Source: Saprospiraceae bacterium (GTDB taxonomy: Bacteria > Bacteroidota > Bacteroidia > Chitinophagales > Saprospiraceae). From it: a stretch of DNA of 64,000 nucleotides. The number at the start of each line of letters is the position of its first letter. The stretch's first letter is position 1. The stretch covers positions 52,534-116,533 of the forward strand of contig JALSGS010000006.1 in assembly GCA_026982695.1 (NCBI GenBank), given 5' to 3'. Below are positions 35,561 to 45,426 of this stretch, piece after piece. The translations under genes and the position numbers were made by a program. The notes beneath the pieces were generated by a model, which was given only the letters and a program-made list of their open reading frames with translations, searched no databases and had not been told where the DNA came from.

Positions 35561-38182
35561 TTACTTGGGGTCGGGGAAGTTGTTGTAAAGGCCTTTGAGC
35601 TGGGGCATTTGTTCTTTGGCCTTGATTTCATCTATCATTTGGCGCAGTTGCTCATCAGTGGTGGTGATGGCTTCCTTTTCTTGGTCCTGTGTGTGTGTTG
35701 CGCGTTGGACCAAGGCCGCATGTATCGTGTTGATGCCTCGCGTGGCGGCGAATCGCTTCCATGGCGATACAGCAGTATTGGTGGCGATGTGGTAGAGCTT
35801 TTGAGCCACTTGTTCGATCGTCTGCATATCAGCTTGGCCGGCCAAGCTAGCATACTGGTCGAGGAAGTTAATAATGGCAAAGCCGTCGATCTCATCGATC
35901 TTTTTTTCGAAGAAAGCCAGGTGTTGAGGATCGCCGCTCGTCGCATAAATTTTGCCAACTGACAGTACAATGCTCATGCTGTTTTCTGCTTCGAGCTTTT
36001 TGGCGTAAGCCACAGCCTCTTTAGGAGCTAATGCAACTAAAGCGTCGAGTGCAGCGGTTACTACGCGATAAGGATGTTCGGTTTCGATGGCTTGTTTGGC
36101 GAGAGGTGCCCAGCGAGCGTCGCCACTTTTGGCCAGTGCGCCGAAGGCGGCTGCGCGCACTTGAATGGCAGGGTCTTGAGTAGCCAGCTGAGCAATGACG
36201 GCTAAGCTCTCTTCGTCGAGTGGTACCAGCTCGATGGCTTGGACGCGCAGGGAAGGAGCTGGATCGCGGAGGGCTGCGCGAAATACAGCTACTGCTTGTG
36301 CATCGGTGCTGCCACTAAGGGCTGCCAGCGCTTCGTATCGGTCGAGCCAACGTCTGCCGTGGTGGTATTGGTAGGCGTATTCTTCAGAGGTTTTGTTTTC
36401 CGTCTTGATACATAGCAATGCTTTGTCAGCGTCGAAGTTGATGAGCTTGGGGCGCACACTTACCGGGAATCGAAAACTATGTTGGCGTTGGTCGATGCGC
36501 ACTTGATAGCTTTGAATGGTGCTATCGGGCAAGTAGATGTCGATGGTGACGGGCAAGATGAAGATGGGAGGCATTTTGTCGGGATCCTGTAGCTGCGTGA
36601 CTGTGACGAGGGCTTCGCCTGTTTGTGCGTCGTATCCATATTGGATGTCGAGTTCGGGATGGCCAGCAGCGAAATACCATTGGTCCCAAAACCAGTTGAG
36701 ATCTTCCCCCGTCACGTCTTCGAAGGCTAGGCGTAGCTCATCGGCTTCCACTTCTGTAAAAGCATTGTCAGTCAGGTATTTTTTAAGTGCAGTAAAGAAG
36801 GCTTCATCACCCACGTAGGTGCGCAACATGTGCAATACGAGCCCTCCTTTATTGTAGCTGTGCGCATCGAACATGTCTTCTTTGTCGTCATAGCCGTAGT
36901 GAATCAGGGGATGGATGCCGCCACGTCGGGTAGCGGCCAGGTATCCTTGTAGCTCATTATAGAGGTGGGCATCAGCCTCATCTCGGCCGTGTTTGTGCTC
37001 GGTCCACAGGTATTCGCTGTAGTTGGCAAATCCTTCTTGTAGGGTGAGGTGGGCCCAGCTTTCGCAGGTGACCAAGTCGCCGAACCAATGGTGAAACATT
37101 TCGTGGGCTACGATTTTTTCATTGATGTCTTGCCCGGCGATTTCGCGATCAGTGCCTTGAATAAACTCGCCATAGATGACTGCCGTGGTGTTTTCCATAG
37201 CGCCCGATACGTAATCGCGCACGATGACTTGTGCGAACTTGGGCCACGGATAGGGCACGCCCGTCAGTTCGGAGAAGAAGCTGAGCATTTCTGGGGTGTG
37301 CGGGTAGATCTGTTTGGCGTAAGCCTTATAGGGATGTTCTACGTAGTAATCGACGGGTTTGCCTTGCCACTCTTCGTGCACGATGGCGTAGTCGCCAATG
37401 GCGAGCATGAACAAATAGGGGGCGTGGGGCAAGTCCATGCGCCAGTAATCGGTGCGGGTGCCATCGCCGTTGTCCGTACTGCTGATGAGCAAGCCATTCG
37501 ACAGGGTTTCGAATACGGTATCGACAGTTATAATCATTTCTTGGGTGCAGCGCTCGTTGGGCTTGTCGATGGTGGGGAACCAGCGCGAGTTGCTCTCCGT
37601 CTCGCCTTGTGTCCAGATCTGTCGGGGCTTGTTGGGGTCTTCGCCACGCGGATTGATGAAGTAGAGGCCTTTATCAGAAGTGATGGCGGCACTGCCGCCG
37701 GAGGCAGAGGGGTGTGCTGTATAGTCGATTACCAGCTCGAGGGTGTCGTGTCGTGTCCAGGTATGGCCCAGATCGATGTGTACTTGCTGCCCGTCGTAGG
37801 TGTAGGGCAGTGCTTTGGGGGTATCCGCTTGTTGAATACGGTGAAACTCAAAGCCTTTGGCGTCGAGGGTGAGTTGGTCGGTGGGGTGAAAGTAAGGACT
37901 AAGGCGCAGGGTAGCACGACCCAATACGGCTTCGTTTTCCCAGTCGAAGCGTAGTTCTAATCGGGTGTGGTGCAGATCCCAACGTCGAGTAGCTGAGGGA
38001 TTGTACTTGGGCAAGGTATAGGCTTGGGGCTCATCGATGCGCTTTGGGTGAGGGGCGGAAACCATTAGCGTGTCGAGTTGGCGCTGTTCGAGTGAAGTGT
38101 CGATGGCAGCTTTCCGCGTTTTACAGCTTGTTGTAATTAGGGCCAGGCCAATGAAGGCGAAAAGAAGGCGGTTGTGGTTCAT
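35561..38182 (-). CDS. M1 family aminopeptidase lipoprotein
   Basis: 873 residues with a lipobox ending at Cys20 (ITTSC), so membrane-anchored outside the cytoplasm. The M1 core shows GAMEN at 327-331, the zinc site HEMFHHWFGD (H360, E361, H364) and the third ligand E383 in LQEGFANYSEYLW. The C-terminal ~270 residues form HEAT-like helical repeats (SLRVQAIELVPLDEESLAVIAQLA). It removes N-terminal residues from peptides, probably to feed peptide uptake. It lies 214 bases downstream of the TonB-dependent receptor gene on the same strand. Confidence 0.94.
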   Translation of the reverse strand: MNHNRLLFAFIGLALITTSCKTRKAAIDTSLEQRQLDTLMVSAPHPKRIDEPQAYTLPKYNPSATRRWDLHHTRLELRFDWENEAVLGRATLRLSPYFHPTDQLTLDAKGFEFHRIQQADTPKALPYTYDGQQVHIDLGHTWTRHDTLELVIDYTAHPSASGGSAAITSDKGLYFINPRGEDPNKPRQIWTQGETESNSRWFPTIDKPNERCTQEMIITVDTVFETLSNGLLISSTDNGDGTRTDYWRMDLPHAPYLFMLAIGDYAIVHEEWQGKPVDYYVEHPYKAYAKQIYPHTPEMLSFFSELTGVPYPWPKFAQVIVRDYVSGAMENTTAVIYGEFIQGTDREIAGQDINEKIVAHEMFHHWFGDLVTCESWAHLTLQEGFANYSEYLWTEHKHGRDEADAHLYNELQGYLAATRRGGIHPLIHYGYDDKEDMFDAHSYNKGGLVLHMLRTYVGDEAFFTALKKYLTDNAFTEVEADELRLAFEDVTGEDLNWFWDQWYFAAGHPELDIQYGYDAQTGEALVTVTQLQDPDKMPPIFILPVTIDIYLPDSTIQSYQVRIDQRQHSFRFPVSVRPKLINFDADKALLCIKTENKTSEEYAYQYHHGRRWLDRYEALAALSGSTDAQAVAVFRAALRDPAPSLRVQAIELVPLDEESLAVIAQLATQDPAIQVRAAAFGALAKSGDARWAPLAKQAIETEHPYRVVTAALDALVALAPKEAVAYAKKLEAENSMSIVLSVGKIYATSGDPQHLAFFEKKIDEIDGFAIINFLDQYASLAGQADMQTIEQVAQKLYHIATNTAVSPWKRFAATRGINTIHAALVQRATHTQDQEKEAITTTDEQLRQMIDEIKAKEQMPQLKGLYNNFPDPK

Positions 38183-38396
38183 TAGTCTTGCGGTTTAATC
38201 CAAATTGTTGATGCTCCGGAGCGCAAAAATGACTATAAGTTATACTTGTGGAGCAGGCTGCTCGATTAGCATAGCCATTTTGCCGACATATAGTGCGCAA
38301 ACATACGAGTGATAAGTGAAAAGTGCCTCGATCGCGAATGCAGTAGCGCAAGGGAGGAATATGGGTTAGCGAAATGGCAGGGGCGTGAATAAAGAC

Positions 38397-40901
38397 TCAA
38401 AAGCCCATTTCGTCCATGCCGGCACCATGTTCAGTAGGGCGTCGTCCATGTCGGGGCTTGTCCTGATTAATTCGATAGTTGAGCGATAAGGTGGCTTGAC
38501 GCGCACGCCATTGAAAGTCGCCTTCTGAATAGAAGTTGTCGCCCTGTGTGAGGTAGCGCCATTTGCGCGTGTTGAACAAGTCGCGTATGCTAAGAGTGAG
38601 GGTCGCTTTTTTATTGAGCAAGTCGCGGCTGATAGCCAAGTCGACGAACCACAGCGACTTTCTTTGCCCTTGAGTAGTTTGACGGGGCGCGCGATAGTTG
38701 ATGCGGAGTTGCAAATCGGTAGTGTTCCATTTAAGGCGTGTAGTGTAACGCGTAAACCAACTAAGTGTAGTAGCTTGAAAGCTTTCGCCTATATTCGTAC
38801 CATCTGTCTGTGCATAGAACAGGTTGAAATCTATGTCGTTGCGCCACCATTTGAAAGGGTTGTAGCTGCCTGTAAGTTCTAGGCCTATGGCGTCTTCGGT
38901 GGCCAAATTTTCGGGTCTTGAGATAGTGATACCCTCGTCGTTGATGGTGCGAATGCGTTGGATGACACCTGTAGCGCGTCGGTAATAGAGACTGGTAGCA
39001 AGCGTGCCTTTGGCCAAATATTGAATGTGCCCCAACTCAAAGGAATGCGTGTATTCGGGATCAAGGTCTGGATTGCCCGTGTGGAAATTGCGTGCGTCGC
39101 TATAAGAAAGGAAGGGATTGAGGTAATAGAAATGTGGGCGGCGTAGGCGCCGGCTATAGCTCAATTGCAAGGCGTGGTTTTCAGTCAATTCGTAGGTGAA
39201 ATGAGCTGTGGGAAACAGTCCGGGATATTGTCGGTGATTTACTTCATTAGTTTGCCTTAGCTCCGTGCGCACGTCAGAGTATTCGTAACGCAAGCCCAAC
39301 TGATAGGAAAAGCGTCCGTGTTTGTTGCCTACCAAGGCATAGAGTGCGTGGATGATTTCATCGTAGCGGAAGTTATTGCTCAATCCATCGAGCGATACCC
39401 ATGCTTGGTCACGTAGTTCTTCCACTAAGTAGTCATTGATAATGTGGCGCCAAGTACTACGCCAGCCAGCTTCGAAGCGCCCATGCTGGCCGAAAGGGCG
39501 TACGTAGTCGGCTTGTGCCAGCCAGCGTCGGTTGAGCTGGTCGCTATTCGATCGCTGAAACAAGTTGGGGGTGCTGCTGGGATTGCCTTGCGCGTCGAAG
39601 AAAGTTTCGTGGTAGTCGGATTGTTCTATTTCTCGAGAAGTTTCGAATGACAGGCGTGCCGTGAGCTTGTGATCTTTTTGTGTAAAGCGGTGTTCGTAGT
39701 CGAGTGATCCGTCGAAGTTTTGCTCGTCTTCTGCCTCGCTATCCGTACGTATAGAGCTCCCTATAGCTTGTGCCAAACTGTTGAGAAAGTCGTTGTACCA
39801 AACCGTAGTATTATTGTCTTGCCCACTGATGCGCCCTGTGAGCGAAGCGGTCAAGACATCTTGAGGGCCGAGAAAGAAGTCCGATCCAAATCGGAAGCTG
39901 TGGTATAGCCCACCTCGTTGGTGCTCGCGCTGTTGTTGTAGGATGTAAGTGGTACTGTCGGTAGGAAAAAACTCTTGATATAGGCTACCGCCGCCTGGTG
40001 TTTGGCGCAAGCCATAGCCATAGCTGCCAAAGAGGTTGAAGTATTTGCGGCGAAAGTTGAGATTGAAAGCGGCACCCAAATTGGTGGGCCAGCCTGCGTT
40101 GAGATCTATAGAGCCGTTGATGCCTTTGCGCCGTTCTTTGCGCAACACGATGTTGATTATGCCCGTCATTCCCTGTGCTTCGTAGCGCGCCGAGGGGTTG
40201 GTGATGACTTCAACGCGCTCAATGAGGTTGGCGGGGATTTGGTGCAGGCCATTAGCATCGCCAACACCAATAAGGCTTGAGGGCTTGCCATCGACAAGGA
40301 TGCGTACGCTTTGGCTGCCACGCAGGCTTACATTGCCCTCTACATCTACCTGTACGGAGGGCACGTTGTCGAGAATATCGGCAGCACTGCCCCCTTGGCT
40401 GGCCAAGTCTTTGCCTACGTTGAACACGCGCTTGTCCAGTGTCATTTGCATAGTAGAGCGCTCAGCACGCACCTCTACTTCTTCCAACATGTGTGATGTG
40501 GCAAACATGGGTAGTTTGCCCAAGTTCAGAATAGCCACATCGGGTGATAGCGTTAAGGGGCCGTAGGAGAGCTGGGCATAACCCAGAAAATCTATATGCA
40601 ATAAGTAGTGGCCTGGTGGTACCGCCACTTCAAAGTGACCTTTCTCATCGGACAATGTGCCTCCTACCAGATTGCTATCGGGTAGCGATAGAATGGCTAT
40701 CGAGGTGTAGCTCAAGGGCTGCTCCGTATCATCATCTATGACTTTACCCGCTATTTTTATAGTGGTCGCATGCTTAGTGGGTGGCTGTGCCCAACTACCT
40801 ACACACATAAAAAGCAGCCCCATCGCTAGGGCTGCTACTGTAACAGTCGGGTCATTACTCACCAATTGCGTGTTTCTTGTACGGTTGTATAAGGCTGTCA
40901 T
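38397..40901 (-). CDS. TonB-dependent outer-membrane receptor (OMP_b-brl_3 type)
   Basis: 834 residues. Signal peptide ending in SWAQ near residue 39, a carboxypeptidase-regulatory-like domain (about 48-125: IAGKVIDDDTEQPLSYTSIAIL), a plug (ILDNVPSVQVDVEGNVSLRGSQSVRILVDGKPSSL, RVEVITNPSARYEAQGMTGIINIVLRK) and a beta barrel with the type 3 outer-membrane-beta-barrel pattern. No SusD partner is next to it, so it is probably not a glycan importer of the Sus type; ligand unknown. A -7 box lies 20 bases upstream. Confidence 0.92.
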   Translation of the reverse strand: MTALYNRTRNTQLVSNDPTVTVAALAMGLLFMCVGSWAQPPTKHATTIKIAGKVIDDDTEQPLSYTSIAILSLPDSNLVGGTLSDEKGHFEVAVPPGHYLLHIDFLGYAQLSYGPLTLSPDVAILNLGKLPMFATSHMLEEVEVRAERSTMQMTLDKRVFNVGKDLASQGGSAADILDNVPSVQVDVEGNVSLRGSQSVRILVDGKPSSLIGVGDANGLHQIPANLIERVEVITNPSARYEAQGMTGIINIVLRKERRKGINGSIDLNAGWPTNLGAAFNLNFRRKYFNLFGSYGYGLRQTPGGGSLYQEFFPTDSTTYILQQQREHQRGGLYHSFRFGSDFFLGPQDVLTASLTGRISGQDNNTTVWYNDFLNSLAQAIGSSIRTDSEAEDEQNFDGSLDYEHRFTQKDHKLTARLSFETSREIEQSDYHETFFDAQGNPSSTPNLFQRSNSDQLNRRWLAQADYVRPFGQHGRFEAGWRSTWRHIINDYLVEELRDQAWVSLDGLSNNFRYDEIIHALYALVGNKHGRFSYQLGLRYEYSDVRTELRQTNEVNHRQYPGLFPTAHFTYELTENHALQLSYSRRLRRPHFYYLNPFLSYSDARNFHTGNPDLDPEYTHSFELGHIQYLAKGTLATSLYYRRATGVIQRIRTINDEGITISRPENLATEDAIGLELTGSYNPFKWWRNDIDFNLFYAQTDGTNIGESFQATTLSWFTRYTTRLKWNTTDLQLRINYRAPRQTTQGQRKSLWFVDLAISRDLLNKKATLTLSIRDLFNTRKWRYLTQGDNFYSEGDFQWRARQATLSLNYRINQDKPRHGRRPTEHGAGMDEMGF

Positions 40902-40920
40902 AAGGGCTTTTTGCGTGAGA

Positions 40921-40928
40921 CAAAAGTA
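40921..40928 (-). promoter_or_regulatory. -7 box (TACTTTTG) of the TonB-dependent receptor gene
   Basis: Exact TAnnTTTG on the minus strand, about 20 bases before the start codon; implies a very short leader. No clear -33 box. Confidence 0.4.
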
Positions 40929-41100
40929 GCTATCATTTTTGTTGGCTGCTTAAAGGTAATTTGAAGTTTTTCTGAGAAAGGATGGACTACATGTCGGCTT
41001 GCTGACAGCTGAAGGGGGGAGTGGCACTACTCAGGTAGTTTTCGCAGAAAGCAATACAGTTTGCATTTTCGCGCCATTGCTTGTTTTTCAAACTGCTATT

Positions 41101-42912
41101 ATGAAGTGGCTGCAGCGTATAGTTATATGGGGTGGTGTGCTGGGCTTGATCATGACAATAGCTACCAGCTACAGCATGTGGATGCGCTGGACCCACCAGC
41201 AACTCTGGGGCTTTTTACCTCTATGGTGGTATATAGGCGTATGGTTAAGCATGTCGGCCTTGTGGTTGCGTACAGGATCGGCATCATGGCGTTGGCGCGC
41301 CTGGGCAGCGGCAAGTCTTTTTGCCATTGCACTTTCATTGGCGTGGCCGCCGTTGCCTTTGTGGCCGTTGTTGTTTGTGGCTTGGGTGCCACTTTGGGAG
41401 GCCGAGCGCCTGATGGCCACAGAGGTGCGGAAGCATAAGGGGTGGGCTGTGTTTGTTACCAGCTACCTGGCTTTCTTTTTGTGGAATGGCCTGACGACCT
41501 ACTGGGTAACCAATACAGCTTTTGTCGCTGGTGTATTTGCTGTAGGGCTCAATGCATGCTTCATGACAATGGTGTTTGTGGCGTGGCACTATACGCGTCG
41601 TCATTTACCCAAATTGGGGGTGGTGCCCTTTATTAGCTATTGGATGGCTTTTGAGCTGCTCCATCTCAACTGGCAGATCACCTGGCCATGGCTCAACTTG
41701 GGCAACGCCTTTGCTCGTTTCCCACAACTGGTGCAATGGTATGAATGGACAGGCACTTTTGGCGGTACGCTATGGATACTCGTGGGCAACGCCTTGGTGT
41801 GGCGGTTGTGGCGCTGTGGGCAGCAGGGGCAGCCTTTCGGCAAAAAACACTCGGTGCGTTTGCTATGCCTTATCGCGTTGCCCTTGGCCGTGTCAGCAAT
41901 TAGATGGTGGACCTTTGAAGTAAAGGGGCAGCCCGTCGAGGTGGTCGTGGTGCAGCCCAACTTCGAACCACACTACGAAAAGTTTTCCGTGAGCCCCTCA
42001 GCGCAACTACAGCGTTTCCTCAGGCTTTCAAAACAGGGCTTGACTGACAGCACGGTGTATCTAGTATTCCCCGAGACCAGCTTTGGAGGAATCGATAAGG
42101 ACCATTTGCGCGATGATCCACTCATTGGGAGGTTGCGCAGGTTCATTGATCAGTGGCCACGGCTGAAGTTGGTGACGGGTATTGCGGCTTATCGCATCTT
42201 GCCACCTGAGGCGTTGTCCACACCTTTTACGCGTTATGCCCTACGCAAGGGCGATACCATTCGCTGGGAGGCCTATAATGCTGCCATTCAACTCAGCAAC
42301 GAAAGCGACTCGATTCTCTTCTATGCCAAATCCAAGTTGGTGCCAGGGGCTGAGTTCCTACCCTACAAAGAAGTGTTGTTCTTTCTCAAGCCCATTGTAG
42401 ATGCCTTACAGGGGTCGATGGCTGGCCATGCCACACAACCCCAGCGCGCTGTCTTTGCCAGTAGGGATGGCCGCATCGGGCCAGTGATCTGTTATGAGAG
42501 CGTATATGGCGAGTATTATGCGGAATATGTGCGGCAAGGTGCTCAAGGCATCTTTATCATGACTAACGACGGCTGGTGGGACCGAACTGCAGGCCATCGC
42601 CAACATCTCATGTATGCCAGCTTGCGCGCTATCGAGACGCGTCGCAGCATCGCACGTGCAGCCAATACTGGCATCTCGACTTTTATCGATCAGCGCGGGT
42701 GCATCCACCAACCAACGCCTTATGGGCAAGAAGCCGTGATTCGCCACACAATCCGCTTACGCGACGACGGCCCCACTTTTTACGTCCGGTATGGCGATTA
42801 CCTGGGGCGTGTGGCAGCTATGTTGGCCTTTGCTTTTCTGTTCAATGCGCTTTCGCGCAAATGTCGCCGTTGGCGCAGTGGCGCCGAATGGCCCAAGGTG
42901 TTTAAGTACTAA
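41101..42912 (+). CDS. lnt: Apolipoprotein N-acyltransferase
   Basis: 603 residues from the ATG at 41101, with about eight N-terminal membrane helices and a C-terminal nitrilase-like domain facing the periplasm. The catalytic triad contexts are visible: Glu in VFPETSFGG, Lys in AKSKLVPGAEFLPY and Cys in VICYESVYGEY, followed by TNDGWWDRTAGHRQHLMYASLRAIETRR. It adds the third acyl chain to lipoproteins, of which this window encodes many. An upstream in-frame extension to 40999 has no membrane character and is rejected. Confidence 0.94.
   Translation: MKWLQRIVIWGGVLGLIMTIATSYSMWMRWTHQQLWGFLPLWWYIGVWLSMSALWLRTGSASWRWRAWAAASLFAIALSLAWPPLPLWPLLFVAWVPLWEAERLMATEVRKHKGWAVFVTSYLAFFLWNGLTTYWVTNTAFVAGVFAVGLNACFMTMVFVAWHYTRRHLPKLGVVPFISYWMAFELLHLNWQITWPWLNLGNAFARFPQLVQWYEWTGTFGGTLWILVGNALVWRLWRCGQQGQPFGKKHSVRLLCLIALPLAVSAIRWWTFEVKGQPVEVVVVQPNFEPHYEKFSVSPSAQLQRFLRLSKQGLTDSTVYLVFPETSFGGIDKDHLRDDPLIGRLRRFIDQWPRLKLVTGIAAYRILPPEALSTPFTRYALRKGDTIRWEAYNAAIQLSNESDSILFYAKSKLVPGAEFLPYKEVLFFLKPIVDALQGSMAGHATQPQRAVFASRDGRIGPVICYESVYGEYYAEYVRQGAQGIFIMTNDGWWDRTAGHRQHLMYASLRAIETRRSIARAANTGISTFIDQRGCIHQPTPYGQEAVIRHTIRLRDDGPTFYVRYGDYLGRVAAMLAFAFLFNALSRKCRRWRSGAEWPKVFKY
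41832..41844 (+). repeat. Dispersed 13-base motif GCCTTTCGGCAAA, copy 2
   Basis: Exact copy inside lnt. Confidence 0.7.
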
Positions 42913-42958
42913 GTGTTGTGTGTTGTATTACTTCCGTGCTACTAATGCTTGTTGTCAG

Positions 42959-43861
42959 ATGCTCAAAATCGCTTGGTCGCCCATTTATAAGTACGACTTG
43001 CCTGCCGGCCATCGCTTTCCTATGGAAAAGTACGAGCTGCTGCCCGAGCAGCTATTGTATGAAGGCACCGTGTCGGCGGACAACTTTTTTGAGCCCGAGC
43101 CTCTACCGATAGCCATGCTCCTGCGTACGCATCATGCCGAATATTGGCATAAGCTGGAGCAGCAGCGCCTTTCGGAAAAAGAGATTCGTGCTATTGGGTT
43201 CCCCATGACGCCTCGCTTGGTGGAGCGCGGCCGCTATATCGCTCACGGCACTCTCATGGCTGCTCGCTATGCTTTGCGTTACGGCATTGCTATGAACATT
43301 GCAGGAGGAACGCACCATGCTTTTGCCGATCATGGCGAAGGCTTTTGCATATTCAACGATATAGCTGTTGCGGCCAATGTGCTGTTGCATGAAGGGCAGG
43401 TGCGGCGCGCACTCGTCGTCGATTTAGATGTGCACCAGGGTAATGGCACGGCGCGCATCTTTCGCTCTCGCTCGGAAGTGTGCACCTTCAGTATGCACGG
43501 CGCGCGCAACTATCCGGTGCGCAAGGAGCAGTCAGATCTGGACATCGCACTGCCCGATGGTACAGGAGATGCCTTGTACCTCAGTATCTTGCGCGAGACG
43601 CTGCCTGCACTCATCGATCAGGTCGAGCCCGACATAGTTTTCTACCAGGCAGGTGTGGATGTGTTGGCAGAGGACAAGCTCGGGCGCTTGTCACTTACTG
43701 TCGAGGGCTGCAAGCAACGCGATCGCATAGTGCTGGAGTGTGCACAAAAAAATGGCGTGCCCCTCTTGGTGAGTATGGGGGGTGGCTATCCACGCCGATT
43801 AGCTACCCTTATCGAGGCGCACGCCAACACTTATCGCTTGGCACAAGAGCTTTTTTTCTGA
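42959..43861 (+). CDS. Histone deacetylase family protein
   Basis: 300 residues from the ATG at 42959. HDAC/acetoin-utilisation fold: GGTHHAFADHGEGFCIFNDIAVAA with catalytic H119-H120, the metal ligands D155 and H159 in VVDLDVHQGNG, and SMHGARNYP. The overall length and the GFPMTPRLVERGRYIAHGT region resemble class IV-like bacterial members. It probably removes acetyl groups from small molecules or lysines; the substrate is unknown. It lies 46 bases after lnt, and its stop codon abuts the stop of the opposing gene with no base between. Confidence 0.9.
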   Translation: MLKIAWSPIYKYDLPAGHRFPMEKYELLPEQLLYEGTVSADNFFEPEPLPIAMLLRTHHAEYWHKLEQQRLSEKEIRAIGFPMTPRLVERGRYIAHGTLMAARYALRYGIAMNIAGGTHHAFADHGEGFCIFNDIAVAANVLLHEGQVRRALVVDLDVHQGNGTARIFRSRSEVCTFSMHGARNYPVRKEQSDLDIALPDGTGDALYLSILRETLPALIDQVEPDIVFYQAGVDVLAEDKLGRLSLTVEGCKQRDRIVLECAQKNGVPLLVSMGGGYPRRLATLIEAHANTYRLAQELFF

Positions 43862-45259
43862 CTACCGCGGCAGCAGTATGACCTTTTGAGCTTGTACCTG
43901 TTGCTCGTCGCGCAGGCGCAACACGTATACACCAGCAGCTGCAGGCTGGCCTTGACTATTGCGACCATCCCAGCTGAAGCTGTATAGGCCTTGCGGCAAA
44001 ACGCCATTGTACAGCACCGCTACTTCGCTGCCGGCATTGTCATAGATGCCCAAATGTACTCGGCGGGTATAGGCCAGCTCGAGCTCAATGTAGAGCTGCT
44101 CGCTAAAGGGATTGGGATGGCACTGCCATTGGAATGCAGCCTGGCGTGGTACATCTTGAGCACTCGTAATAGTGCCTTGGGTATCGAGTAAGAAGGCTTC
44201 TACCCTGCCTGTTGTTGCATGATAGCCATAGCCTGCGATGTAGCGGCCGTCGGCACTGACAGCCGTCGCTTCGTAGAGGGTACTACCCGGATCGAGCAAA
44301 TTGGCAAAAGCGCTCTCCAGGCGCTGAATGCCACTTTGGGGGGTCCACCAAAAGGCAGTGCCTACTTGTTGGGGGTTGTTCGTCAGTGCTGTGCCTACTA
44401 CTACAGTGCCATCAGCAGACACATCTAAGGCAGAGGCCGCATAGGTACCTGAAGGCAAGCCCAAAAACGAGCAAGCTGGCGTTTGGGTGTCGAGCAAGAA
44501 TGGCTCGTTTTGCATCCTCTGAGCGTTGAAGCCTGAGCCTGCGATATAACGACCATCAGGAGATATGGCACGACCCTCGATCAGCCATGAAGGCACGAAC
44601 GTGTTGGGCAATGTAGTTGCGAAGACCACATTGAGATCTTCTACGCCTGAGGTAGGCGTCCAGCGAAAGGCAGCAACCACATTGCTTGGAGAATAGGTAA
44701 AGCTTCCTACAATGGTTTGGCCATCGGCGCTAATGTCGAAGGTGTGCCCCGCCCAGTCATTGTCGAGTAGGAAAGTCCAGCCTGTAGTAGCCGTCCAGCT
44801 TGCGGGCCGCGGATGGGGTGCTTCTACTGTACCGGCCACGCGGCTGCCATCTGCGGCGACTGCCTGCGCTTTAGTAGGGCCATCTCTATTGCCCAAATCG
44901 ATCATTCCCGAGTCGGGATGCCACAAAAAGACAGTGCTGGTGCCATCTGCGGCATCAGACTGCCCCACAATCCAGGTGCCAGTGGGATCTATTCCTTGTG
45001 CCGAACTACTGGCTACATTCAGTGGTGAGAGTGTACCCAAGTCTTGCAGCCCAGTCGGGGGTGTCCAACGAAATGCGCGCTGCGCAGCTTCGATTGCTGC
45101 ACTCTGGCCCACGACTACTACTTGACCCTGATAGTGTGCTACGTCGTAGGCAGCACTCGAGCCTTCCGGTTTGAGCGCGCCTAACCATAGGAGTTGCTGG
45201 GCCTGTATCCCAAGGCCCGTGCTGAAGAGAAAGACTAGCCAAAGTACTGTCTGTCTCAT
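43862..45259 (-). CDS. Secreted HAF-repeat protein with T9SS sorting domain
   Basis: 465 residues from the ATG at 45259. Signal peptide ending in GIQAQ. Repeats of the HAF type follow, each with a Gly-rich AxGIxxDGxxVVG-like core: AQGIDPTGTWIVGQS, AQAVAADGSRVAGTVE, FDISADGQTIVGSF, GRAISPDGRYIAGSG, ALDVSADGTVVVGTA, ATAVSADGRYIAGYG. The last ~80 residues (CHPNPFSEQLYIELELAY, LYSFSWDGRNSQGQPAAAGVYVLRL) are a T9SS sorting domain with a FlgD-like ending. Probable surface or released beta-propeller; function unknown. Confidence 0.87.
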   Translation of the reverse strand: MRQTVLWLVFLFSTGLGIQAQQLLWLGALKPEGSSAAYDVAHYQGQVVVVGQSAAIEAAQRAFRWTPPTGLQDLGTLSPLNVASSSAQGIDPTGTWIVGQSDAADGTSTVFLWHPDSGMIDLGNRDGPTKAQAVAADGSRVAGTVEAPHPRPASWTATTGWTFLLDNDWAGHTFDISADGQTIVGSFTYSPSNVVAAFRWTPTSGVEDLNVVFATTLPNTFVPSWLIEGRAISPDGRYIAGSGFNAQRMQNEPFLLDTQTPACSFLGLPSGTYAASALDVSADGTVVVGTALTNNPQQVGTAFWWTPQSGIQRLESAFANLLDPGSTLYEATAVSADGRYIAGYGYHATTGRVEAFLLDTQGTITSAQDVPRQAAFQWQCHPNPFSEQLYIELELAYTRRVHLGIYDNAGSEVAVLYNGVLPQGLYSFSWDGRNSQGQPAAAGVYVLRLRDEQQVQAQKVILLPR

Positions 45260-45426
45260 AGCGTTTGGTTTTTGGGTATAGGAGTGGAATATGGTTTTGC
45301 CTGTAGGAAAACGCCGATACGGCCCATAGGTTGGGCGAGCGCACGACCTATATATAAGTGGCTTTTGCATTTGAAGGATGCTACTTGCAGGTTGTGGCTT
45401 GCACTTGTGGAGCTTAAAGCTGATGA

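Noticed and set aside
37049..37954. 301-codon plus-strand frame opposite the M1 aminopeptidase gene
   Set aside because: Shadow of a well-supported gene whose GAMEN and HEMFH motifs lie on the minus strand.
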